Source: Euwallacea fornicatus (taxonomy: Eukaryota; Arthropoda; Insecta; Coleoptera; Curculionidae). Taken from it: a stretch of DNA of 64,000 bases. The notes beneath the pieces were generated by a model. It was given only the letters and a program-made list of their open reading frames with translations, had not been told where the DNA came from and searched no databases. Where the stretch lies: NCBI RefSeq assembly GCF_040115645.1, contig NC_089559.1, positions 2,914,001 to 2,978,000 on the forward strand. The letters are read 5' to 3'. The stretch's first letter is position 1. Every line of letters begins with the position of its first letter. Below, in pieces: positions 47,634-59,177 of the stretch. A program made the translations under genes and the position numbers.

Positions 47634-48560
47634 ATGGCTTCCTTCGCCCTAAATAAAAAGAAGGAGCAGAAACGGCAGTTCGGTTCTTACCACCCCAACA
47701 ACACCAACACCAGAATCAAAGGGACTAACATTGGGCCGGCCGACAACATTCAAAACAATTACTTCCAACACAGAAACTACAACAACAACAACAAACAGCA
47801 TCCAACATTTTTACACACAATCGTCGTCTTAACAAGCATCAGAATTTCTAGAGTGGAGTTCACTCTGAGGTGGGAAAAACTCAACTCAAACCAGGATGTC
47901 ACCATCAAACAAAAGAATAACTTTCTTCTCAAAACAACCAACGACACCACAACCAAAGAAATTTGCCAGTTACTGATCAATCAAAAAGTGGTAACATCTT
48001 TCAGATGATTCCTGAATACTACAACCACAACACGAAACACATTGCTAGATACCGCCATCCTACTCACCAGGAGCTACAGTAGGTGGACCTGGAAATAACA
48101 GATGACATGTGCCTAAAAAATTTAGAAAAGCAGAGCCTCCAGATCAGATTCTGCAAGAGAATCAACTCTAAGGAACAGAATGCACCAACTCTCGTGATGA
48201 GATTTACAACGAGAGACCTCACAATATCTGACAAGTTAAAGAATAACGGGACGATTCACTTCTTGGGACGCGTTTTTCTAATCGTCGAAAGCAAACCGCC
48301 AGCACCTATCTCTGCCCCATGCAGCTAGTGCATCCCATTTGACCACTAGACCGAGGAGTGCAAAGCACCGGTCAAATGCAACAAATGCCATAGACGTCAT
48401 CCAATGACAACATATAAGTCATCACTTGCAAGCAGGTGCGTTGCTTGTGCGCACTGTGGTCTTTGAAATGTCAAAGTAGGTGTCTAGCCCCAATTGAAGG
48501 AATCCCCAATGTAAGGGTCAAATGTCTCAATAAGAGGTCGGATGAGCCATCGAAAACTTT
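47634..48560 (+). pseudogene. LINE ORF1 (gag-like, zinc-knuckle) pseudogene
   Basis: An ATG at 47634 opens 124 codons (Asn/Lys-rich start, then KEICQLLINQKVVTSFR). After a shift, a second frame, 48083-48328, continues (MDLEITDDMCLKNLEKQS, LVMRFTTRDLTISDKLKNNG). Zinc knuckles follow at about 48324-48470: a CX2CX4HX4C motif in which two residues have become stops (CSxC IPFDHxTEEC), then KCNKCHRRH and CVACAHC. In the family this RNA-binding protein forms the ribonucleoprotein with the LINE RNA. It is broken by at least one frameshift and three stops. Confidence 0.7.
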
Positions 48561-49361
48561 AAAATAGTAGAATTCGTGCTAGAATTCTACTGCTGTAGAA
48601 TTCGGTGACTACACACGATTGCACCATAAACAAGTACAAACATCAACTAATAAAAAAACAATATAAGTGGGGATGAACTTAATTAAAAACTACGTAAAGA
48701 TTTTGTCGAAGACTGCAGCGTTGACACATGGGGTACTTTCTTTGGGAGTTACATGTACAGGGTTATTCAAATTCGACGCCCCATCCATTTTATATGAAAA
48801 CAGATACGTTTAGCAAAGTATTTTTTACCACATTAAATAAGAGGACGTAAGCTACAATAAATGTCAAAAACATTAAAATACAGAAAACGAAGCTCGGCGT
48901 CGCGACGCCGATGCTATGTTTTTTTCAGAAATTTTTTTTTTTTTGACAAAAAGGTGAACATCGATACATTCTTCATAGTTTTGTATAAAATATTTTTTGC
49001 AATTTTCAATCTTTCTCTATCATATCATGTCTCTCGAAGGGTGACTTAAAAAAAAACGCTGAAACACGTGAAATGATTTTGATTTGTACGTATTTTTACC
49101 CTTCAACTCCTTGGCTCCTCAGCTCTACCCATATTTTTTTGTTTCTGTTTTCTATTAACTACTTTCATAATTTTATAAATTTTGTTAACTTTTGGATAAT
49201 TAATTAATCTATTAAACGCAAAAATAATAATTAAAGCGAACAGACATGATAACAAACTCTTATGTGTACTCAATTAACAATTTATAAACAATTTGAACAT
49301 TTTAAATCGAATGGTTAACGCTTTACGCATTATTTATTTAGAATATTGTTGAAAGTTTTGA

Positions 49362-50358
49362 CTATCGCAAGAAATTCAATCTTCTGACCAATTCGCCATT
49401 AACAGTTCGCAACAGAACATTTCTGGAAATGGAACGATATCCTTGGCGAATCCAATCTATCAGTTTTGCAATATTGCGGGGTTGTGTTTCATACACGTAA
49501 TTGTGGAGATAGCCCCGCAAAAAATAATCCGATAGATTGACGCTGGGGACCTTGTTGGTCATTTTATGGGTCCGGAATGACCAATCCACTGGGTTCCAAA
49601 TTTCGCACGAGATTTGCTTTATGGGGTGGAGCAACATCTTGGTGAAACCAACTATTACATCTTTCTTCCGGTGGAATTTGTTCTAAGTAGTTTGGGAGCA
49701 CATTTTCTAGGATGCTTAAGTAGGTTCCGGCATTCGAATTGCCTTCCAAGACGTGAGGACCAATGAGTCTGCCTCCAAGTATTCTCGTCCAAATATTCGC
49801 CTTAAATCTAGTTTTAAAATTTCTCTGTCCTGTCCAGTGAGAATTTCTGTCACTCTGATAACGCATAATATGTATGTATAGTAAGACTATTACTTTCCGT
49901 AAAGGTATATTTGTCGCTCCATAGAATATTACAAAGGAGGCCCTTTCCGCTATAAACTACAATCTCTTTTCATAATCACCAGGTCTCAGTTCTTGAGCAA
50001 ATGTCATTTTGCATAAATTAGAGCCATTATCGTGGAAAATTCTCCTACTAGATGTTAAAGAAATATTAGTTTCTCTACTAAGTGACCCAGTTGAGACATT
50101 CGAATTTTCATTTATAGCTGCAACAACAAGAATATTCTGATTATTATCTCTTACGGGCCGATTTCTGTTCCTTTTTGGTTCGTTGAAAAATCCATAGTTT
50201 TGAAGATTCGTGATTAACGTTTCGAAAAGTGACATGGTCAGGACAGCACTTATCAAGAAACCTTTCGGAGTATGCTTTACAGGCTAATTGAGCCTTTTTT
50301 GGCATTCTTCATAAATCACTACCATATCAGTTTTCTGCAAATTACTAAACTGAACCAT
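49362..50358 (-). pseudogene. DUF4817/DDE_3-type transposase pseudogene
   Basis: It starts MVQFSNLQKTDMVVIYEECQ at an ATG at 50358, the DUF4817-type N-terminus. A frameshift leads to KAYSERFLDKCCPDHVTF, then a frame with NLQNYGFFNEPKRNRNRPV, SLSRETNISLTSSRRI and LRPGDYEKRL. The first catalytic region (about 49870-49950) is damaged. NFKTRFKANIWTRILGGRLI, GPHVLEGN and WFHQDVAPPHKANLV (second D) follow. The third block reads SVNLSDYFLRGYLHNYV, with the D kept. It ends near RRLNFLR. Multiple frameshifts; non-functional. Confidence 0.82.
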
Positions 50359-51681
50359 AGCGAAAAGTGAAAAATAAATGTTTCACTAAATATGCGATTA
50401 AACTATTAAAGATATTAAACGTTAAACAACGGATACTTGATAGGGGTCGTCCGACTACTGTTCGTATTTTTAATGGTAATAGCCCGATTAAAGTTAATGT
50501 CATTACGGTTAATATTGGTTATTACGCTTATTTGTTTCTATTGTTATTTTTAGTCTTATTAGATTAATAAATTATTAAAAAGTTATGGAAATTTACAATT
50601 TATAAAAATAGTCAACAGAAAACAGTAGAGACAATTTTTTAATTAAAATGTAGTAAAAATAAGGTGTCACAATAGATTATGGAAATCTTTGGGACATTGA
50701 TGCTAATTACTGGGTTCTACCTCCGCGGCTGGTTCCTGGGGATTTGAAGTATGCGAAGGACCACTCTCGGTTTTTGTCAGACCGACAGGAACTGAAGTTA
50801 ACAGACTTGAGAAGTAACCTTTAATCGATTTATTTACAACTGAAGTCTTAAATTAATTTAGTTGTGTAATCGGTTGAAGTATGATCACCGTTTTGTGAGT
50901 ACCTCACTTCTGGGGGTTGCAGCACCAAATTTTTGCTGTCACAAGTTACAGTGAATTTGAATGTATGAAAGTTTTTGAGTGGGTTATCTTGCGAACTGCT
51001 CTGTTTGATTGAACTTGGGGAACTGCTCGGTCTCTCCTTTTTCTTCCCAAAAATCTGTTTTTTCCCTTCCACCCAGAGTCAGGGCTTGGAATTTCCCGTC
51101 CTAAAGTCGGGCGTAACGCAAAGATAACCTAAGTTTTATAGCTTAATGGTCCCTTGTAGACCCTTGGTTGCTGACATCTGGTCATATATTTGAATTGGTT
51201 GCAACCACCAGATGTTGGCTATCACTTATACCCCATTGAAGTCGAGTATTTGGGAAGATTCTGTGTTCGTTAAGTGTGGGCAATAAACCGTACAGCCTGG
51301 GTCCTTGAATCAAGTCGAAAACTCTACCCAATTTTATGATTTCAGTCATTGTTGTTAAAGAAATTAGGAGTTTTCCCAAACGTCTGAACTGAGTTCAGAC
51401 ATAAGGCATAAATGGCAACGACATAACATTGAAGAATAATTAAAGAAGACGAAAGTCGACATCAAACTTTGAAGCAATATTTATTATGCGGGGTAAGTTA
51501 AACAAATATTAGCAACAATTCACTTTAATTTCAAAATATCATCAAGTGCAAATGTGTTTTTGGACACCTGCTGGGCTATTTTTAAACAGTTTAAAAATAT
51601 TTTTAATTTAACATATTAAAGTTGTGTTTGAAAGAATAAAGCAAATACGAGTCGCGGAAGTTTTATGTGGCGGACCCTGTA
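50359..51681. other. Unexplained interior of the outer element, GC-richer at 50690-51420
   Basis: Two minus-strand frames (50848-51072 and 51182-51379) are open for 65-74 codons and are protein-like (KLGRVFDLIQGPRLYGLLPT; Ser-rich SSSPSSIKQSSSQDN), but I cannot name them. The block differs in composition from the transposon around it and may be a retroelement fragment. At 51645-51681 it ends in gcggaccctgta, a transposon right terminus that abuts the next element. Confidence 0.35.
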
Positions 51682-52871
51682 TACAGGATGTATCAGAAAC
51701 AAGTACATTGATTTAAACCAATAAATCTCGCCGACTGCAACATTTTTGGTCTGTGCTATTTTCCTCGAAAGTTATTTTTTTTATTTGTACATTTCCCTCC
51801 TTAAAATTTATGATCCGCCAACGACTTGTATAGGTAAATTAGAACTATTTTCCAGAAAAAAGAGTCGGAGATTAACCTGTTTATACACGTACCTTCATCC
51901 ACAAATCAAGGTCATTTGGTACTGCGATTAATTAATATTTACGTTTCGGGTTTCCGCAAGTAAAGCCATATACATTTGTTAAATATAGTGTATTTTTCAA
52001 ATAGTAAATACAGAAACATGGTTTTGGCATATGATGTCTCCGGTGAAAACGTTGTTGAAGCTTGCAGGATCTAATTACAAAAGTTTCCGAGGCATCAAAC
52101 TCCTAAGGAACGCACTTTAATGCATGTCATTCAACATTTTCGAGATTACGGCACGTTTAAACCGGTAGCCCATGGACGTGGAAGATGACGTTCCAACAGG
52201 ATTGTAAATGTCCGGCAAGAAATTTTTCAGAATGTTTGATGTAACCAAAAACTAATACGAGAAAGTTGGCACTTCAGTCCAGGACATCTCATTCGATAGT
52301 ATGACTTATATTAAAACAACTGTACCGTAATCATGTACAGAAAGTACAATTTTTGGAACCTAAAGATTTACCACGAAGACGTTAATTCTTTAAATTAACT
52401 CTTGTTAAAATATATGAACAACCAAACTTTACATAATTTCTATTTTTAACTAATAAAGCTGAACTTGATCGAGAAGGTGTCTTCAACAAACAATGAACAC
52501 ATATCTAAGCGAGGAAAACCCTCATACCATGCGGCCAAACAATTTCCAGGAAAGATTTGGAATTAACATATGGGCAGGCCTCGTAAATGGCAAAGTTATC
52601 GGGCCTCACGTTGTGCCTACACTGCTAAACAGCCAAAGATCTTTACAATTTTTAAAAGGTGTTTTGCCCGATTTAGTGGAAAATTTACCACTGAATGTTC
52701 CTTCGAACATATAGTGTCTTCTGGGCGGGACACCCTGCCATAATTCACAGTCGGTGTAAAATTGGCTAAATGAAAATTTTCCAAGACAACGGATAGGACA
52801 ACATGGCCCTATATGCATATTGACCCGGCAGATCTCCGGATCTAAACCTATGTGACTTTTCCTTGTGTATA

Positions 52872-54534
52872 CAGTCGGTGCAGAAAGTATTCGTACAGAA
52901 CGCAAAATTATAAAAACGATCGATTTTATGCTATAAAGGACATCTTTACAAGACAAAAAGAAACATATAGAGGTTCATTTATATTATTCACAAATATTTT
53001 TAAAAGAAAAAGTAAGTTTAATAATTTTATTATTTAAATAAATATAGGAAACTACAAAATAATCACGAATTCAGACGCAATAAGTATTCGTACACATGTC
53101 AAAAACAAAATTTAAAGTAACAAATACGACTCTAATAACAGTTTTAGTATTTTGTAGGATAACCTCTTGACTTTATAATTGCCTCTAACCTTCTGGGCAT
53201 AGAATTAACTAAATTTCTTGTAAAATTTTCCGGAATTTTGTTCCACTCTTCTAAAAGTGCAACTTTTAATCCCTCCCTTGATTGGATTGGGTGGTTTCTA
53301 ATTTTTTTTTCCAAGTAACTCCAAAAATGTTCGATGGAATTAATATCTGGCGACTGAGGAGGAGTTTTCAAATATTTTGGGGTGTTATAAAGGATCCAGA
53401 GCCTGGTATTTATAACAGTGTGCTTAGGATCATTGTCTTGGCTAAAGATATAGTTATCCTTAATTCCCATTTTTGTTGCACTTTGTAGAAGGTGGGTTTT
53501 TAAAATGTGAATATATACCATTTGGTTCATAATACCATCAATAAAATGAAGTGATCCTACTCCTGAAGCGTTCATACAGCCCCAAACCAAAACAGATCCT
53601 CCACCATACTTCACTGTCGGTTGTAAATTTTCTTTATTAAACGCAGTTCCTTTTTTTCTTCATACCTTAAAATGCCGTTTGTTGCCAAAAACTTCAAATT
53701 TACTTTCATCAGTAAATATGACTCGATTTCAGTAAGATAGTGGGGTGGTAAGATGTCTTCTAGCGAATTCTAATCGCTTCTTACTATTGATCTCATTAAT
53801 AAAATATTTTTTACGAGCAACTCTGCCTTGATAGCCTTGTTTTTTCAAACAATTCCTCACAGTACTAGCAGAAACAAGTGTATTGTTGTATGTCTTTAGT
53901 TCTGTAGCAATTTTTTCCGCACTTATTCGAGGATTCTCTTTAACTTTCCTCGCAATAATGCGTCTTAGATGTTCAGTTAATTTTTTTGGACGTCCAACAC
54001 GAGGTTTATTCTTGGAAGTTTTGCGCTCACAATATTTGTGTATAATCGTTTGTATAGTAGATCTTGGCCTATTTACTATTCTACCAATTTCCGCTAAAGA
54101 TTTGCATTCATTATGTAATTTTAACAATCAACTGTCGCACTTCTTCCGATGTTTCATTACTTTTACGTCCCATGATCCTAAGAAGCTTTCAAAATGTTAT
54201 GTACCATTGTAAAAAAAATTATTTTATTACCTTTAATATTCAACTTTTTCAATTTTACTAAATTTAAAATGTGTATGTGTTAAGTCACGGTGAAGATGCA
54301 ACTACATGCTATGTACGAATACTTTATGCGAGTCTATTCCGGTCGATTTTTTGTTCTTGGTGTAATTTTCTTAGAAATACTCTTGTTTATGTTTTTTTTT
54401 TTCTTGATGTCGTAATATAATAATGTGAAACAATGTGTATGATCAATTTGGCAAAGTAAATTAACATTAAAATCATTGAAATTTATCTATTTATAAAATA
54501 TTATCTGTTGTACGAATACTTTCTGCACCGACTG
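52872..54534 (-). mobile_element. Tc1-type element with IR/DR ends, nested in a transposase gene
   Basis: A 1663-bp element with tips cagtcggtgcagaaagtatt and its inverse, near-identical for ~27 bp, flanked by TA on both sides (52870-52871, 54535-54536). The core aagtattcgtaca recurs ~200 bp inward on each side (about 53074-53095 and 54312-54335), giving four binding-site-like repeats in IR/DR layout. Tip identity and an almost complete gene suggest a relatively recent insertion. Confidence 0.92.
53144..54173 (-). pseudogene. Tc1-like DD34E transposase, lightly damaged
   Basis: ATG at 54173 (MGRKSNETSEEVRQLIV), a frameshift, then the helix-turn-helix pair LHNECKSLAEIGRIVNRPRS and the GRPKKLT linker region. 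A second helix-turn-helix follows (RISAEKIATELKTYN, SASTVRNCLKKQGY). Another frameshift lies near 53740, then IFTDESKFEVFGN (first D), a stop (HFKV then TGA), YGGGSVLVWGCM, FSQDNDPKH (second D) and PPQSPDINSIEHFW (E). I count 34 residues between the last two, the Tc1 spacing. It ends SMPRRLEAIIKSRGYPTKY at 53144. Only two shifts and one stop separate it from an open gene. Confidence 0.9.
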
Positions 54535-55571
54535 TATGAGAAGTATAGCTTTTGTTACTTCGATAAACACAATCAACGAGGTAGAAGAACGTGTAGAAAT
54601 TGTTGCTATATCTCTTGGGGGGATCCCAATAATGCTGCGAAGGGTTGAAGAATAATTTCATAGACGGTTGCAGTATTGTTTTGAAAATAGTGGCGGTTAT
54701 TTTGAACACCCTTTATGAACAAAGTAAAATACGAAATTTCTGTATTTCCCTAATGTGTTTTGTTCGTTTTCAAATTCTCCAAATGAACTGATATTAATTG
54801 TTCAATTAATAACAATGTCGGGTGAAAAACATTATTTATTAATTAATAGATATTAAATCAGAGGATCTAAATACAAGAATCCTTAATGACAATGAGGAGG
54901 TATATCTTAGAATATTAGTAAAATGGGGTAAGATGTTATGTTGATTGGTCGCGATGTGTCTGTGTTGTGGATGTTTTGTAAGAAGTGAAATTCTTCCCGT
55001 GTGAATTCTGCAAATTCCCGGTCAGGAGCGAGGCGGGAGGGATTAATTCGTGGTACCGCAATCTGGTCTTCGTCATTCGAAAATACATGGGGTAGGTATC
55101 TGCGTTTTTAGCATAATTGCAGGGCTCACTGAATAAATCAATCGCAGATCTTAGAATTATCTAATGGTAAGAAAAAATGAGCCCTTAAGGGTCTGACAAA
55201 AAACAGTCCAACTAATAAATTTCTGCTAAAAAGCTATTAGCGGATGAGAAGTACCAGATAAGCGTTTATCACAACGTATCCCTTTTTTTTATCAACATGA
55301 AAGTCTACTTATTCGACAATATGAGCTATACAGTGTGCATACAAAAATTTGCAACCTTTTTTGAGTTTTTCTTTTAAATATGTATATTGCTCAGTCGACT
55401 AGGTCAGTGCCGCGCAGTGAAATTTTTTCAACGATATTTTTAATTTTATCTTAATAACAAGAAGTGATAAAAGTATTAAGGGAAGCTGTTGACCTTAAAA
55501 AGTTCTACCACTAATTAAAATGTATGTACTTGTTTCTGATACTTCCTGTATATAGATATATACACACAATA

Positions 55572-55749
55572 TACAGGGTTATTCACGCTATACAGAATAT
55601 TGTAGTCAAAATACGAGGCTTTCAAAGAGCTTTACTTTTCGGCTATATGAGGGTCTATATAATTACTTCTTCAAATTATTTTCATATTATAGAGGGTATT
55701 CCTGAAGCCCTAAAAGTATGAAAGTTACGTTTTTATGTAACCCCCTGTA
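55572..55749. mobile_element. 178-bp MITE-like unit
   Basis: tacagggttattcacg at the left and taaccccctgta at the right share only the terminal TACAGGG plus a few bases. It is flanked by TA on both sides and has no coding capacity. It may be a MITE or two unrelated ends. Confidence 0.5.
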
Positions 55750-56251
55750 TATTGTTGCATCTTGGAATTTTTCGATCAAAATAAGTGATTGTTTTAATAA
55801 GGTTTAGAATACCTAAAACCTATAGTTGCTTATATAATATTTTTCATTTGTTTAATTTCATGATTTTGACTGACTGTTTGATAAAAAATAAAATGTAATT
55901 AACAATCTGAATGTTTATTTTAATCATTATTAATAATATTAACACAAAACTCTCTATTATGTCAACATTTGTTTCTGCTATAGCTTTTAAATGATTAGAA
56001 ATTAAAAAAAAAAAATTGTATACGACGCTCATTTAGAATATATCGATGATGACGTTTTTGAAAAAAAAGAGACATTTCTGAAAAAAACATTGCGTCCAAG
56101 TCGCGATGTTTTTCCGTATTTTAATATTTTTAGCTATTATTCTAGCTTACTTCCCCATATTTGATGTGATGAAAAAGTAACTTTGCTAAACCCATCTCTT
56201 TTTTTTTATATAAAATGGGTAGAACTTCGAGTTTGAATTACCCTGCACGTC

Positions 56252-56843
56252 CTAATGTTTGATGTACTCCGGCCTAACAGGAACCCCCGGCAGAACCTCA
56301 AGATCAACTAAGACAATTAGGAACGTATAATGTTCAATATAAAAATACTTTACACCAACATCAATCGACTGACTCGTAAAAAACAAGTAAGATACGAATG
56401 AATAGAAAGTAACCGACCGTTGCATGTTCGTAGCAATTAAAAACAAACTGGGACAGACACCGACATATAGGAACTCGTAGTATATGTGGCAACACCTTAA
56501 ATAACACTAAAAAAGGAGCAATAGTGATACTTAAACCGAAAATAAACCTAGGCAAAGCGAAACCCTTTTCCCTTAATAATCCTTTAAATAACTGTCTTTA
56601 CTAAATCATCCCTTACTTAGATGACCAACTCTAAAGTTTCCTAGTTTATTTACATGCGCGTTTCAACATAGAACAAAACATTTTTATCAAACGTATGCCT
56701 CTGCAAGTATGTTATTATTATTAGAGATTTTAATATTAGAAACAAAACAACACACCTAAACACATATTTGGATAATTCAGACTTCATTAAGCAACATATA
56801 CCATCGACATTTTTAAATACTTTTACGGATTTTAAATAAGTAT
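56252..56843 (+). pseudogene. LINE endonuclease, N-terminal part
   Basis: Follows the outer transposon directly. Recognisable pieces in shifting frames are NIKILYTNINRLTRKKQ (the start of APE-type endonucleases), LKTNWDRHRHIGT, NTLNNTKKGAIVILKPKIN and YVIIIRDFNIRNKTTHLN. The last holds the GDFN catalytic motif with G changed to R, then NTYLDNSDFIKQHIPSTFLN. In the family this domain nicks the genomic target for reverse transcription. Disrupted by frameshifts and by the element at 56846. Confidence 0.7.
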
Positions 56844-56845
56844 TA

Positions 56846-58427
56846 TACAGGGTGTCCGGATACTCCGTGTACAACGCTCTATCAGATATAGTACAACTCA
56901 TAATAAGTCGATTTACCTAGATTTGCCTTAGTACAAAAGTTGATAATAACGGAGCTATAGGGTGTCAAAGTTAAAAAAGGAAATCAGATTTTCTTTAATA
57001 TCTTTTGACTTTTTCAAACTAATTTCACGAAATTTTGTATTCAGGGGTTTTTTGGGATGAGAAATTCAAATTTATAAATGATTTTGATGTATCTTCTAGA
57101 GGGCACCACAAGCGACCATTAGGACTTTTTAAACCGTCAAAAGTTTTTTCTGCCACAGTGTATGACAATTTCGAACAGAAAAATCTTTTACCCTATCTGT
57201 TCTGCTTAAAAAAGGTATACTTGTTAAATGTCGGTAAAGCCAACTGTTTAAAAGATATTTGCAATTTTATTAATAGATGCAATTTTTATTTCAAAGCATT
57301 TTATTACAGAAATTTCATGGCAAATGCTCAAAATGCGAACCATTTTATTTGTATTGTAACTTAGGTTTTTTGTTGTTTTCAATTTGAACATGTTCATAGT
57401 AATGAAAATCCGCACACCCTCAAAGTAGTTCATCATCAACATACATTCAAAGTTAATGTATGGACCGGAATAATAGGCAATATTACTCTCGGGCTTGTTG
57501 TGATGCCAAATCGATTAAATGGACAAAGTTATTTGCACTTTCTTCAAGAAACTTTACTGGACTTGTTGGAGAACATACCGTTATTAATTAGTGATGGCAT
57601 GTGGTTCGTGCAAGATGGGGCGCCTCCACATTATACCCTCAATGTTAGGCAATATTTAAATAATGAATTTCTTGGGAGATGGATTGGAAGCGGAAATGAC
57701 CTCCAGTCAGTCCAGCTCCAGTACAATGGCCTCCACGATCCCCAGACTTGACGCCATGTGACTTTTTTTTGTGGGGTTTTTTAAAATCAAAAATTTATTC
57801 GACATCAATTGGTCATATTCAGGAGTTACATAATAGAATTTTCAATGCAGTTAACGATTGTGAAAAATAGGCCAGAAGTTATGCAGAGAATGCACTTTAA
57901 TTTTTTGAAAAGAATTAATTTGGGTATGCAAGAAAATGATGCGCATTTTGAGGGTTTGCTATGAAATTTTTGTAATAAAATGCTGTGAAATAAAAATTGC
58001 ATCTATTAATAAAATTGCAAATATTTTTTAAACAGTTGGCTTTAGCGACATTTAACAAGCATACCTTTTTTAAGCAGAAAAGATAGGGTAAAAGATTTTT
58101 TTATTCGAAATTGTCATACACTGTGGCAGAAAAAAGTTTTTACGGTTTAAAAGTGTCCTAATGGTCACTTGTGGTGCCCTCTAGAAGATACATCAAAATC
58201 GTTTATAAATTTGAATTTCTCATCCCAAAAAAACCCTGAATACAAAATTTCGTGAAATTAGTTTGAAGAAGTCAAAAGATATTAAAGAAAATCTGATTTC
58301 CTTTTTCAAATTTGACAACTCCGTTATTATCAACTTTTGTACTAAGGCAAATCTAGTTAAATCGACTTATTATGAGTTGTACTATATCTGATAGAGCGTT
58401 GTACACGGAGTATCCGGACACCCTGTA
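56846..58427 (+). mobile_element. Long-TIR element, relative of 18866-21318, inserted in the LINE
   Basis: 1582 bp from tacagggtgtccggatactc to its inverse, flanked by TA on both sides (56844-56845, 58428-58429). Arms of ~500 bp (about 56846-57350 and 57925-58427) align with scattered differences. They share blocks with the intact element (tacaacgctct, ttgataataac, gtcaaagtt, aaaaggtatac), so the two are diverged members of one group. Each arm contains a copy of the transposase tail (57315-57344 minus; 57930-57964 plus). The 5' half of the gene is deleted. Confidence 0.92.
57386..57964 (+). pseudogene. DDE_3-type transposase, 3' half
   Basis: Begins EHVHSNENPHTLKVVHHQ, so the DUF4817-like domain and first aspartate are missing. 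HTFKVNVWTGIIGN, MPNRLNGQSYLHFLQETL, MWFVQDGAPPHYTLNVRQYL (second D) and WIGSGND follow. A short tandem duplication (ctccagtcagtccagctcc) shifts the frame, then WPPRSPDLTPCDFFLWG (third D) appears. Another shift occurs near 57865, then VMQRMHFNFLKRINLGMQ and NDAHFEGLL at the stop. Its C-terminus lines up residue for residue with the intact protein's VMQRVHFNFLRRINL..NGGLFEQFL. Confidence 0.88.
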
Positions 58428-58431
58428 TAAC

Positions 58432-58850
58432 ATATGTTTTATAAAATGATTAGTAATATCCGTTTAAAAAATTACAGTATATATACTGTTTAATTGCCCT
58501 AGAGGCAATACTCAACACCAGACATGTTATTACATACAAGGAATCTAACAAATAACATTAATAGCATTAGCCTGACAAACGAACTTGGATTGGATCATTT
58601 AGCTGTTAGTTCTAACATCAACTTTCAACAAACGTAATCTATGCCCCCCGTAGAGGAAATCCTCGAAAAACTAAACCTAATAGAAACAGACATAGATAAA
58701 GTAAGACGACAACTATATGACTACATCCAATTACAGACGTGGTCCATTTGGATTGAAAATATACAAAAACAACTATTGGTAGTAGAAAATTTTCAACTTT
58801 GGATGTTTTTTATCAATATTCCTTACCAAAATTTATATTGCGACTGATAA
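58432..58850 (+). pseudogene. LINE endonuclease, C-terminal part
   Basis: Starts right after the transposon that splits the domain. The frame includes ISLTNELGLDHLAVSSNINF, with the DHLAV motif that ends APE-type endonucleases (usually SDHLPV). A stop follows, then PPVEEILEKLNLIETDIDKV and RRQLYDYIQLQTW, part of the linker towards reverse transcriptase. Together with 56252-56843 it makes one endonuclease domain. Confidence 0.65.
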
Positions 58851-58867
58851 AATGAAAAGGAGAACTG

Positions 58868-58960
58868 TACAGGGTGCCCCATTTTTTATGGCATTATTAA
58901 GGAATGTCGCATAGAAATAAAGATACACACATATGGTTAACGCAAAACTTTGCGTCTTTA
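58868..58960 (+). repeat. Isolated TACAGGGTG-type terminus
   Basis: tacagggtgccccatttttt, a left tip with no matching right end nearby. It may belong to an element later truncated by 59178-59828. Confidence 0.35.
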
Positions 58961-59177
58961 TCAAGAAATAAATCTTCGTGTAAATAGTTTTTTCATAGGT
59001 CTTTTTTGTTTTTTTTTAGTAGAGAGTGAAATTTAAATTGTTGCATTTTGGGACCCCTTTTGTAAGTTTTTTTCGCTGAAAAAACTTTGTAATTTTCAGA
59101 ACGGATTCTCACAGCTTTTTTACGCGGAATTCGGGGGTAGTATAAGATTTCTTTTTTATCTAAACATTTTTGAGATA

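Larger units (their letters stand above)
52018..54718 (+). pseudogene. DUF4817/DDE_3-type transposase pseudogene split by a Tc1
   Basis: From the ATG at 52018: MVLAYDVSGENVVEACRI (DUF4817-like), then a stop, LQKFPRHQTPKERTLMHVIQ, HFRDYGTFKPVAHGRGR, a stop and RSNRIVNVRQEIFQNV. The first D region is not found. Next is NTYLSEENPHTMRPNNFQ, INIWAGLVNGKVIGPHVVP, CHNSQSVxNWLNENFPRQRIG and PGRSPDLNLCDFSLCI, ending at the Tc1. After the Tc1 the frame resumes as INEVEERVEIVAISLG and closes FENSGGYFEHPL at 54716-54718. The 1.66-kb inner insertion, frameshifts and stops inactivate it. Confidence 0.82.
51682..55550 (+). mobile_element. Long-TIR-group element containing a Tc1 insertion
   Basis: The tip tacaggatgtatcagaaac at 51682 mirrors tacaggaagtatcagaaac (inverted) at 55550; both continue aagtacat. 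TA flanks both ends (51680-51681, 55551-55552). TIR similarity fades after ~28 bp. Without the inner Tc1 the element is ~2.2 kb, similar to the intact 2.45-kb element. It encodes a plus-strand transposase pseudogene. Confidence 0.85.
48756..56247 (-). mobile_element. Long-TIR element with nested insertions (outer)
   Basis: tacagggttattcaaa at 48756 and the inverse of tgcagggtaattcaaa at 56247 begin arms of ~280 bp that align with moderate divergence (tagcaaagt, attaaaatac, tttttttcagaaat, atcgatatatt/atcgataca). The left arm contains a perfect 16-bp palindrome, cggcgtcgcgacgccg, near 48895-48910. The element interrupts a LINE. It carries its own transposase pseudogene (49362-50358) and hosts 51682-55550 and 55572-55749. 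A GC-richer block at 50690-51420 is unexplained. Confidence 0.8.

Noticed and set aside
54491..54709. Minus-strand 72-codon frame
   Set aside because: It overlaps the C-terminal end of a plus-strand transposase with a clear NSGGYFEHPL tail, so it is a shadow.
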